Source: Alphaproteobacteria bacterium (GTDB lineage: Bacteria; Pseudomonadota; Alphaproteobacteria; UBA8366). Taken from it: 12,403 bases of DNA. A program made the translations under genes and the position numbers. Of the stretch, positions 5,935-12,403 are shown piece after piece; within the stretch, counting starts at the first letter, position 1, and each line of letters starts with the position of its first letter. Location: assembly GCA_018665505.1 (NCBI GenBank), contig JABJCS010000003.1, positions 1 to 12,403 of the forward strand. The letters run 5' to 3'. The notes below the pieces were generated by a model that saw nothing but the letters and a program-made list of their open reading frames with translations, was not told the DNA's origin and searched no databases.

Positions 5935-7101
5935 TTAGTAGGAACGCGGCAGTTCCAGCACGCGCTCCGAGATGTAGTTCAGGATCATTTGCGGGCTGAC
6001 GGGCGCGATTCTCGCGATCATCACTTCGCGCAGCAGGCGTTCCACATGGAATTCTTTGGCATAGCCCATGCCGCCGTGGGTCATGATGGCTTGGGTGCAA
6101 GCCTTGAAGCCCGCTTCCGCGCCGAGGTACTTGGCCGCGTTTGCCTGCGCGCCGCATTCCACGCCTTCGTCATAGAGTTTGGCCGCGTGCATCGCCATCA
6201 GGTGGGCGGCCTCCAGCTCCATCCAGCATTCCGCCAGCGGGTGTTGGATGCCCTGGTTCTGGCCGATGGGGCGGTTGAAGACGACGCGGTCCTTGGCGTA
6301 TTGCGAGGCGCGGTCGATTGCCTGCTGGCCGATGCCGATAGCTTCCGAGCCGACCAGGATACGCTCCGGATTGAGGCTGTGCAGCAGATAGCGGAAGCCC
6401 TTGCCTTCCTCGCCGATCAAATCTTCCTCCGGGATCGGCAATCCGTCGATGAAGACTTCATTCGAATCGACCGCCTTGCGGCCCATTTTGGGTATCCGCC
6501 GGACGTCGCAGTAGTCGCGATTGAGATCGGTGAAGAACAAGCTGAGCCCATCAATTGGCTTGGCGCAGTCTTCTTGCGGGGTGGTGCGGGCGATCAGCAT
6601 GATCTTGCTCGCGACCTGGGCGGTGGAGGTCCAAATCTTGCGGCCATTGACAACCCAACCGTTGTTGGTGCGCTCGGCCCGGGTTTGCAGGGCCGCGGTA
6701 TTGAGGCCGGAATTCGGCTCCGTCACGCCGAAGCAGGACTTGTACTTGCCCTGCACCAGGTCCGGTATCCAGCGCTGCTTTTGTTCCTCGTTGCCGAAGA
6801 CGGAAATCGGGTGCGGGCCGAAGATGTTCATGTGGATCGATGACGCGGCGCTCATGGCACCTCGGGTCTTCGCCACCGTGTGCATCATGATTGCCGCTTC
6901 GGTGACGCCCAGTCCGGCGCCGCCGTATTCTTCCGGCATGGCGATGCCGAGCCAGCCGCCGTCCGCCATCGCGCGGTAGAATTCTTCCGGAAACTCACCG
7001 GTGTCGTCGTGATCCAGCCAATAGTCGTCCTCGAATCCGAGGCAGATGCGCTCGACGGCCTCGCGGATGGATTCCTGATCTTCGGTTAACTGCATGCTCA
7101 T
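5935..7101 (-). CDS. Acyl-CoA dehydrogenase, IVD/LCAD-like catalytic base
   Basis: A 388-residue FAD-dependent acyl-CoA dehydrogenase that introduces an alpha,beta double bond into an acyl-CoA and passes electrons to ETF. Visible are GIAMPEEYGGAGLG (52-65), the flavin/substrate motif CFGVTEPNSG (123-132), NGRKIWTSTA (152-161), RVVFNRPIGQNQ (272-283) and HGGMGYAKEFHVERLLRE (342-359). The base normally found near position 376 (IYEGT) is missing: this stretch reads RIAPVSPQ, with Pro367. Glu246 in LNPERILV sits where isovaleryl- and long-chain dehydrogenases carry their base instead, so activity is likely kept. The start at ATG 7101 has GGAG 6 nt upstream; the frame's earlier ATG at 7149 has none. 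It is divergent from the CoA-transferase and leads the minus-strand cluster. Confidence 0.93.
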   Translation of the reverse strand: MSMQLTEDQESIREAVERICLGFEDDYWLDHDDTGEFPEEFYRAMADGGWLGIAMPEEYGGAGLGVTEAAIMMHTVAKTRGAMSAASSIHMNIFGPHPISVFGNEEQKQRWIPDLVQGKYKSCFGVTEPNSGLNTAALQTRAERTNNGWVVNGRKIWTSTAQVASKIMLIARTTPQEDCAKPIDGLSLFFTDLNRDYCDVRRIPKMGRKAVDSNEVFIDGLPIPEEDLIGEEGKGFRYLLHSLNPERILVGSEAIGIGQQAIDRASQYAKDRVVFNRPIGQNQGIQHPLAECWMELEAAHLMAMHAAKLYDEGVECGAQANAAKYLGAEAGFKACTQAIMTHGGMGYAKEFHVERLLREVMIARIAPVSPQMILNYISERVLELPRSY

Positions 7102-7141
7102 GTCTGACTCCAACGGTTTCCGTGCCGCGCGGCGAGGTAAT

Positions 7142-7160
7142 GCCGCCAAGCCTTGGTGGC
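7142..7160. promoter_or_regulatory. Candidate operator dyad in the divergent dehydrogenase/CoA-transferase gap
   Basis: GCCGCCAAG, C, CTTGGTGGC: two 9-bp arms symmetric at 8 of 9 positions around a single base. A 1-nt centre cannot form a hairpin loop, so a DNA-binding dimer site is the better reading. It lies 41 bp from the dehydrogenase start and 70 bp from the CoA-transferase start. No regulator gene for it is in the window. Confidence 0.4.
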
Positions 7161-7230
7161 GGGCGGCGCAATACTAATTTAGCTTTCGTCGCCGGAAATT
7201 CATCCGTGCGATTTCATCTGGAGCCACGGT

Positions 7231-8427
7231 ATGCAGAAGCCACTCGAAGGAATCAAGGTTGTCGAACTGGGCGTCGTTCTCGCCGCCCCCTATTGCGGGC
7301 TGCTGCTGAGCGATCTCGGGGCTGAGGTGATCAAGGTGGAATCGCCGGAAGGGGATGAGACGCGCCGCTATATGCCCTTCGTCGGCGACACTGGGTTTTC
7401 CGCCTTTACCGCCGCGATCAACCGCTCGAAGCGAAGCATTTCCCTCGACCTCAAGAATCCGGACGCGGTCAAGGCCTATCTGAAAATATGCGAGGATGCA
7501 GATGTCGTGCTGGAGAATTTCCGCCCGAGCGTCTCCGACCGATTGGGCGTCGGACCCGAGGCGGTGAAGGCAGTGAACCCGGACGTGATTTATTGTGCGA
7601 TTTCCGGGTTCGGCCACAAAGGGCCGCGCGCCAACGAGCCGGCAATGGATTTCTTCATCCAGGCGTTTTCCGGCCAGATGAGCATGATCGGTCATGAGGG
7701 CGGGCCGCCGGCGCGCATCGGTGGGCCGATGATGGATATTACCGCGTCCCTGCACGGGGCACTCGGTATCGTCTCCGCCTTGTTCAAACACGGCAAGACC
7801 GGCAAGGGGTCGTTGGTTCAAACGTCGCTGCTCGAAGGGCAAATCGCCAGCCTTTGCTATATGTGGCCCGCGATGCAGGCGACCGGTGTGCCGCCGGGGC
7901 GTATGGGGCGTGGCCATCCGAATTTCTGTCCCTATCAGACCTTCGAAGCCAAGGACGCGGACGTCGCTATTGCCTGCCTCAATGATCGGATGTTCAAAAA
8001 CTTGGCGATCACCATCGGCCAACCGGAGCTCGCCGACGATCCGAATTTCGCCACCAACGCCAAGCGTGTCGAGAACCGGCCCGAGACGGAAGCCATTGTC
8101 GAGGCATATGTCTCTGTCCGCACCGCGCAAGAAGTAGCCGAAGCCCTGCGGGAAAACGGTGTCCCGGCAACGCCGGTCAACACATTGGACCGGGTCCGCG
8201 CTGATCCGCAGATCGAGGCGTTGGGTGGTATGTTGACCGTGGATCAACCGGGCGTTGGCAAGATTGAATTGGCGCACCAAGCGCTCTGGTTCGACGGTGA
8301 AAGAGCGGAGGCAGAAGGGCCTGCCCCACGGCTGGGTGAACATAGTCGAGCCGTTCTGGCGGAAGCCGGATTAACTGAATTGGAAATTAATTCTCTTCTT
8401 GATAACAAGGCATTAATAGAAACCTGA
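7231..8427 (+). CDS. CaiB/BaiF family CoA-transferase (class III)
   Basis: A 398-residue class III CoA-transferase that moves CoA between carboxylic acids through an aspartyl-CoA thioester. The N-terminal Rossmann-like domain shows VVELGVVLAAPYCGLLLSDLG (split at residues 10-30) and GAEVIKVESPEGDETR (30-45); NRSKRSISLDLKNP (64-77) and VLENFRPSVSDRLG (93-106) follow. Asp169 in GGPMMDITASLHGA is the expected nucleophile. The C-terminal half has KTGKGSLVQTSLLE and the NGVPATPVNTLDRVRADPQ block. ATG at 7231 has GGAG 7 nt upstream. It faces away from the acyl-CoA dehydrogenase, which suggests joint control and that it activates the acid later oxidised by that enzyme. The actual acid and CoA donor cannot be read from sequence. 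Confidence 0.93.
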   Translation: MQKPLEGIKVVELGVVLAAPYCGLLLSDLGAEVIKVESPEGDETRRYMPFVGDTGFSAFTAAINRSKRSISLDLKNPDAVKAYLKICEDADVVLENFRPSVSDRLGVGPEAVKAVNPDVIYCAISGFGHKGPRANEPAMDFFIQAFSGQMSMIGHEGGPPARIGGPMMDITASLHGALGIVSALFKHGKTGKGSLVQTSLLEGQIASLCYMWPAMQATGVPPGRMGRGHPNFCPYQTFEAKDADVAIACLNDRMFKNLAITIGQPELADDPNFATNAKRVENRPETEAIVEAYVSVRTAQEVAEALRENGVPATPVNTLDRVRADPQIEALGGMLTVDQPGVGKIELAHQALWFDGERAEAEGPAPRLGEHSRAVLAEAGLTELEINSLLDNKALIET

Positions 8428-8538
8428 CAAAAACCTTACGTCTATTATCCATTCGTTAACTAATTCGACGCCTAATACGTCCTATCAGATTTGAGACGGG
8501 ATATTCCCGATCAAATAGATGGGGACATGGAGGACGTT

Positions 8539-10677
8539 ATGGCGGTTGTTGCAAATTCACTCAGGCAAATTCGCACCAAACTCACGATAGTATTCTTAAT
8601 ATTCGGTATCTTGCCGGCGCTCGCGATATACAGCCTCTACGGAGCTGCTGAAGGCACGTTCGAGGAAGCGTTTCGAAAGCCGATTCAACAAACCGCCGTC
8701 AGCATTGGCGACACTATCGACCGGAACTTGTTCGAGCGCTATGGCGACGTACAAGCGTTTGGTTTAAACGCCGCCGCGGCCAATCCGGAATACTGGCGGA
8801 AACCCGCTGCTGACAACCCGCTGATCCGTGCAATGAATGGATACATGACCGGTTATGGGATCTATAAACTCATGATCCTGGTCGATAAGGGCGGGAAGGT
8901 ACTTGCCGTTAATACCGTCGATGCTGGCGGGACGACGCTTTCGACCGAAGGGGTATATGATATTGATTTCTCTGGTGCGGATTGGTTTGTAAAATCGATG
9001 GCCGGAGAATTCTTACAAGGCACCGGTTCGTTTAGCGGAACTTATGTCGGCCAGCCTACGGCCGAACCAACGGTCGCCGAACTCTATAAAGACGACGGGT
9101 ACAGCATTGTGTTCGCCGCTCCGGTCAAGGACCCGCAAGGGAATGTCCTGGGCATCTGGGTTAACTTCGCGGATTTCGGATTGGTCGAAGACATCGTCGC
9201 AAACTTCTATAATGATCTGGCCAGTCAAGGAATGGTCAACGCGGAGCTAACGCTCCTCGATTCGAAGGGCCGCGTGATCGTCGATTATGATCCAAAGGGT
9301 CAAGGTTGGTCCGACTATAAGCGCAATTTCGATGTCATCGGAAAACTCAATCTTGCGGAAAAAGGTGTTGCCGCAGCCGTCGCTGCGGTCGCGGGCGGGA
9401 TCGGTTCCATGGATAGTCCGCACGCGCGCAAAGGCATCATGCAGGCGGCCGGTTTCGCCAGAACGAATGGTGCTTATGAGTATCCTGGGCTTGGGTGGTC
9501 GGCATTGGTCCGTATTCCTGTGGAAGAAGCCTATGCGGCCGTTACGCATGTTGAAAACCAAATGAACATTGCCATCGCCTCGGGAGCGATCGTGATTCTC
9601 GCATTCGGTCTGTTAATCGGAAACAGGGCGTCGAAACCTATTACGTCGATGTCATCGGCAATGTCGGCGCTATCAGGCGGCGATACGTCCATTAAGATTC
9701 CGGCGCTCGACCGTCGGGATGAAATCGGTGAAATGGCGCAAACCGTGAGCATCTTCAAAGACAATGCCATAGAGAAAACACGCTTGCAGGCCGAACAAAT
9801 CGAAGCGGCCGAGCGGGCAGTGGAGGAACGGCGGGAGACGAGGAACAACCTCGCGGATTCCTTCGATACGACGGTCAAGGGCATTGTCGATAGTGTTGCT
9901 TCTGCGTCCACGGAATTGGAAGCGACTGCGCAAACCATGACCGCTTCCGCCGAGCAAACAGCGACTCAGGCGACAGCCGTGGGTTCGGCGGCGGAACAGG
10001 CTTCCGCGAATGTTCAAACCGTCGCTGCTGCCACTGAGGAACTTTCGGCGACAGTGAACGAGATCGGCCAACAAGTTGCCGAGTCATCACGCATTTCGAA
10101 TGAAGCCGTGACTGAGGCCGGCAATACAATTGGGCAGGTCCGCAATCTTTCGGGCTCGGTTCAAAAAATCAGTGAGGTTCTGCAACTCATCAACGACATC
10201 GCGGAGCAAACCAACCTTCTCGCCCTTAACGCGACGATTGAAGCCGCTCGTGCCGGGGAAGCCGGTAAAGGCTTTGCCGTTGTCGCGAGCGAAGTGAAGA
10301 GCCTCGCCAGCCAAACAGCTCAGGCAACCGAAGAAATCGAGCAACAGATCGGCGATGTTCAAAACGCCACCGAATCCACGGCAACCGCCATCGATTCAAT
10401 TGGTAAGACGATCTCCCGCATGAACGAGATCGCGACAGGAATTGCGGCGGCTGTTGAAGAACAAGGTGCTGCGACACTGGAGATTACGCGAAATACACAG
10501 GAGGCTGCGAGCGGAACATCTCTGGTTTCCACAAACATAACGGACGTTACCCAGGCAGCCAACGAATCCGGTTCCGCCGCATCGCAGGTCCTTTCTTCCG
10601 CCGGTGAGTTATCGCATCAATCGGAGAATCTGCGTGGTGGGGTTGAAAGTTTTATCGCGCGGATCCGGGCAGGATAG
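8539..10677 (+). CDS. Methyl-accepting chemotaxis protein with large periplasmic sensor
   Basis: A 712-residue transmembrane chemoreceptor. Order: membrane segment 1 (about 14-34, [19 protein letters not shown]), a periplasmic ligand domain of about 300 residues (35-340) that looks Cache-like ([36 protein letters not shown] stretch near 190-215), membrane segment 2 (about 342-364), HAMP (about 365-420), and a signalling coiled coil whose hairpin tip reads [22 protein letters not shown] near residue 555. The chain ends in SFIARIRAG and has no NWETF-type tether for CheR/CheB. I start at ATG 8539, 4 nt after GGAGGA; the frame opens at TTG 8491 and has another ATG at 8527, both with poorer sites. 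No che genes are nearby. Ligand unknown; a link to the neighbouring acyl-CoA genes is only a guess. Confidence 0.94.
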   Translation: MAVVANSLRQIRTKLTIVFLIFGILPALAIYSLYGAAEGTFEEAFRKPIQQTAVSIGDTIDRNLFERYGDVQAFGLNAAAANPEYWRKPAADNPLIRAMNGYMTGYGIYKLMILVDKGGKVLAVNTVDAGGTTLSTEGVYDIDFSGADWFVKSMAGEFLQGTGSFSGTYVGQPTAEPTVAELYKDDGYSIVFAAPVKDPQGNVLGIWVNFADFGLVEDIVANFYNDLASQGMVNAELTLLDSKGRVIVDYDPKGQGWSDYKRNFDVIGKLNLAEKGVAAAVAAVAGGIGSMDSPHARKGIMQAAGFARTNGAYEYPGLGWSALVRIPVEEAYAAVTHVENQMNIAIASGAIVILAFGLLIGNRASKPITSMSSAMSALSGGDTSIKIPALDRRDEIGEMAQTVSIFKDNAIEKTRLQAEQIEAAERAVEERRETRNNLADSFDTTVKGIVDSVASASTELEATAQTMTASAEQTATQATAVGSAAEQASANVQTVAAATEELSATVNEIGQQVAESSRISNEAVTEAGNTIGQVRNLSGSVQKISEVLQLINDIAEQTNLLALNATIEAARAGEAGKGFAVVASEVKSLASQTAQATEEIEQQIGDVQNATESTATAIDSIGKTISRMNEIATGIAAAVEEQGAATLEITRNTQEAASGTSLVSTNITDVTQAANESGSAASQVLSSAGELSHQSENLRGGVESFIARIRAG

Positions 10678-11000
10678 TTTCACCCCAACGGAATTAATCT
10701 ACCCGGTCGAATTAATTGATATGTGTAGCGGCGCTTTCTCTCGGAATTGGTACCGCTATTCATTCCTTTTTTAGAGTGTTCACATGGGGTAATTCTTGAT
10801 GCCACTATTGCGTAAATGAGGTGTTCAACGGGCCTAAATACGGCCTCTTCCGCGGAGTTTTTTACTGGAGGGGATATTGGCGAATTTGGCGAATTCTTCG
10901 ATGTTGAAACAATCACGCTCACTATCGTTAATATGTGGAAATAATTTGATGGTTAAGGGATTGAAGTTTTAGACGAGAAAATTCAACAATCATTGCTACT

Positions 11001-11036
11001 ATGGGTAATAGGCTATCAATTCCAATGGTTAATAGG
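11001..11036. repeat. Short imperfect direct repeat, 24-bp period
   Basis: ATGGGTAATAGG (11001-11012) and ATGGTTAATAGG (11025-11036) match at 11 of 12 positions. The 24-bp spacing is close to two helical turns, so paired protein sites are possible; chance is not excluded in AT-rich DNA. Confidence 0.4.
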
Positions 11037-11253
11037 TGCCATCATCGACCCAATAGAGCTTTCCAAACACTCAGGTATGTGTACGGATTGTTTTGAACAC
11101 TCGCCTTGGTTTTAGGTGTCTCATGCGCAGTGATAAAGGCTCTGACATTCCGTTCCGATGAAATCATCCCAAATGCAATCCGGAAACATATTCGTAAAGG
11201 ACTCTGACCGCTCTGTTTTATTAGGCGTATTCTTGAAGTTTCGTTCAAATCAA

Positions 11254-11276
11254 CTTATTTACTTGATAAGTATAAG
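11254..11276. promoter_or_regulatory. Dyad upstream of the winged-helix gene
   Basis: TACTT-GAT-AAGTA (11260-11272) is a perfect 5-bp inverted repeat, extended by CTTA (11254-11257) and TAAG (11273-11276) with a 2-nt offset. It lies about 60 bp before the regulator start, a usual place for an autoregulatory operator. Binding by that regulator is inference. Confidence 0.4.
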
Positions 11277-11335
11277 AAAAATACTCGGGAAATGCAGGAA
11301 TAAAGAACAATAAAGGGGGTAATAGTTCCATTTTA

Positions 11336-11620
11336 TTGTGGGAGATTATCCATTTTATTGCGGAGGCAAATTTTGGCGGAAGAAATGTCTCCGTGTCGGA
11401 TATTTACCTCTCGCTGGGCATATCGAAAAGCACCGCTATACGTTGTGTCACATTGCTTGAAAACTTGGAGATATTAGAGAAATCGCGCGACCGGAACGAT
11501 CGTCGGCGCGCCGTTATTACATTGAACGAGGAATTCAGAACGGAATTCGTCGGTTATCTCGACTATATCATCTCCGAACTCGTTGAAATTACAGGCATGC
11601 AGCCAGAGAACCGTTCTTAG
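11336..11620 (+). CDS. Short MarR-like winged-helix protein, start uncertain
   Basis: A 94-residue winged-helix protein. Visible are a first helix LWEIIHFIAEANFGGRNVSV (the start of this set), the recognition part SLGISKSTAIRCVTLLENLEIL (about 27-48) and a wing with RDRNDRRRAVITLNEEF, as in MarR-type regulators. It resembles short wHTH proteins common in Rhodospirillales, which usually carry 15-30 more residues before the first helix. The TTG at 11336 has no ribosome site at normal distance; a GGGGG run (11315-11319) is better spaced for an ATT at 11330. The frame is open back to a stop at 11273-11275 with no ATG, GTG or CTG before this, so the gene may be N-truncated or may use a rare start. 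A dyad lies upstream; the reductase gene follows after 102 bp. Confidence 0.6.
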   Translation: MWEIIHFIAEANFGGRNVSVSDIYLSLGISKSTAIRCVTLLENLEILEKSRDRNDRRRAVITLNEEFRTEFVGYLDYIISELVEITGMQPENRS

Positions 11621-11722
11621 GAATATGAGCAAAGATTAGCGTCCTCGTGCGACTCGCCATGGACGGAAGGTGTCCGGCACCCTAAATTCGCTAGCTGCAC
11701 GAACACATGGAGAGCAGCCAGC

Positions 11723-12403
11723 ATGAAAGCGGTCGTCCTTTACGAACATGGCGGACAAGAACAACTCATTTACGAAACGGACTATCGCGATCCGGAAATC
11801 GATGCGGGAGACGTTCTGGTTCGGGTTAAGGCGTCTTCCCTGAACTATCACGATGTCTTCACGCGTCGTGGCATGCCCGGGATAAAGTTAAACCTTCCCG
11901 TCATCCCTGGCCTAGACGTCGCCGGCGAAGTCGCTGAGATTGGCCCCGAAGTCGAAGGATGGAGTGTCGGTGACCGGGTCTTGGTCGATCCGATCAATCG
12001 TGTTGAAGGTGGCCTTCAAGGAGAGACCGTGGACGGCGGCATGGCTGAACTTTGCCGCGTGCGGGCGCATCAACTCATCCCGATTCCGGATGGTGTCAGC
12101 TTCGCGCAAGCTGCTTCGCTTCCGGTCGCTTACGGGACCGCACATCGTATGATGTTTGAGAACGGCAATGTTAAGGCGGGTGAGAAAATGTTGGTTCTAG
12201 GCGCGTCCGGCGGTGTCGGGACATGCTGCGTTTTGCTCGGCAAGAAAATGGGCATGGAAGTCGTCTCATGCGCAGGCTCCCAAGATAAGCTCGACCGGTT
12301 GACGGCGCTGGGCTCGGACCATGTGCTGAATTACAACGAAGTCGATTTCCGCAAGCAAGTCATTGAGATGTATGGCAAGCCGCATCGGCGAACCTATGAC
12401 GGC
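11723..12403 (+). CDS. Zinc-independent medium-chain dehydrogenase/reductase, quinone reductase-like (partial)
   Basis: The first 227 residues of a medium-chain dehydrogenase/reductase, usually about 325-345 long; the C-terminus is outside the window. The GroES-like N-domain shows VLVRVKASSLNYHDVFTRRG (31-50) and PVIPGLDVAGEVAEIG (59-74). The Rossmann nucleotide motif is GASGGVGTCCV (about 160-170), suggesting NADPH use. The catalytic zinc ligands are absent: the usual Cys is replaced in SLNYHD and the usual GHE reads GLD. The four-cysteine structural zinc lobe is also missing, its place reading DPINRVEGGLQGETVDGG. It is therefore an enoyl or quinone reductase type rather than an alcohol dehydrogenase. 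ATG at 11723 follows GGAGA by about 9 nt. A winged-helix gene lies upstream in the same direction and may control it. Confidence 0.9.
   Translation, partial: MKAVVLYEHGGQEQLIYETDYRDPEIDAGDVLVRVKASSLNYHDVFTRRGMPGIKLNLPVIPGLDVAGEVAEIGPEVEGWSVGDRVLVDPINRVEGGLQGETVDGGMAELCRVRAHQLIPIPDGVSFAQAASLPVAYGTAHRMMFENGNVKAGEKMLVLGASGGVGTCCVLLGKKMGMEVVSCAGSQDKLDRLTALGSDHVLNYNEVDFRKQVIEMYGKPHRRTYDG

Larger units (their letters stand above)
10678..11335. other. AT-rich intergenic region without a convincing gene
   Basis: About 660 bp, clearly more AT-rich than the genes around it. It holds AATTAAT/ATTAATT inverted arms (10692-10698, 10711-10717), an overlapping tandem pair of TTGGCGAATT (10877-10895), an imperfect direct repeat ATGG(G/T)TAATAGG (11001-11012 and 11025-11036), and a dyad near its right end. 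No stem plus T-run good enough for a terminator of the chemoreceptor gene was found. Two short minus-strand open frames (10680-10922, 11042-11248) lack recognisable domains or ribosome sites. Confidence 0.6.

Noticed and set aside
5699..6157. N-terminal extension of the GIY-YIG gene
   Set aside because: The extra residues translate REP-like palindromes and the antisense end of the dehydrogenase gene; the nuclease domain begins right at the ATG at 5698.
5908..6843. 311-codon open frame on the plus strand
   Set aside because: Antisense to the acyl-CoA dehydrogenase; its composition (His, Arg, Ala, Gly rich) is typical of a shadow frame in GC-rich DNA.
7174..8343. 389-codon open frame on the minus strand
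   Set aside because: It lies fully antisense to the CoA-transferase, which has clear family motifs, a good ribosome site and the catalytic Asp; the antisense frame has no recognisable domain.
10691..10717. AATTAAT/ATTAATT inverted arms as a terminator of the chemoreceptor gene
   Set aside because: The stem would be pure A/T with a 12-nt loop and no T-run follows.
10680..10922. 80-codon minus-strand frame
   Set aside because: No recognisable domain; lies in AT-rich DNA and starts without a clear ribosome site.
11042..11248. 68-codon minus-strand frame
   Set aside because: No family resemblance that I can see and no supporting context; could be a remnant but cannot be supported.
1..12403. 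CRISPR array, tRNA or rRNA genes
   Set aside because: No regularly spaced repeat series and no tRNA- or rRNA-like stretch was seen on either strand.

Overview
The window reads as chromosomal DNA of a free-living alphaproteobacterium, probably Rhodospirillales-like. The reasons are moderately high GC, SD-led genes with frequent TTG starts, an alphaproteobacterial-type chemoreceptor, and acyl-CoA catabolic genes (acyl-CoA dehydrogenase, CaiB/BaiF CoA-transferase, MaoC-fold protein). This placement is inference from gene style; there is no rRNA or marker gene here to confirm it.

Layout. (1) 1-2538, minus strand: HxlR-type regulator, aspartase/fumarase-superfamily lyase (PcaB-like), and a pirin cut off by the window edge, probably co-transcribed. 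(2) 2539-3961: an AT-rich divergent promoter with a clear dyad, then a plus-strand MATE efflux pump with a TTG start. (3) 3986-7101, minus strand: acyl-CoA dehydrogenase, a GIY-YIG endonuclease gene embedded in REP-like palindromes, a MaoC-fold protein, and a ComA-like (phosphosulfolactate synthase family) protein. The last two overlap by ATGA. (4) 7231-8427, plus: a CaiB/BaiF CoA-transferase, divergent from the dehydrogenase and sharing a control region that holds a 19-bp dyad. (5) 8539-10677, plus: a methyl-accepting chemotaxis protein. (6) 10678-11335: about 660 bp of AT-rich DNA with short repeats and no convincing gene. (7) 11336-11620: a short, possibly N-truncated winged-helix regulator. 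(8) 11723-12403: a zinc-free medium-chain reductase, cut by the window end.

How they may work together: the dehydrogenase, CoA-transferase, MaoC-fold protein and ComA-like protein look like one catabolic or biosynthetic CoA-thioester module of unknown substrate. The HxlR regulator likely controls the MATE pump and its own lyase-pirin operon in response to an electrophile or drug.

The most unusual parts are two. The first is a 554-bp block (5352-5905) with perfect 11-bp inverted ends that carries the GIY-YIG gene and four alternating palindromes, and that appears to interrupt the minus-strand operon. The second is the translationally coupled MaoC/ComA-like pair, in which both proteins lack motifs I expect in the characterised members of their families.
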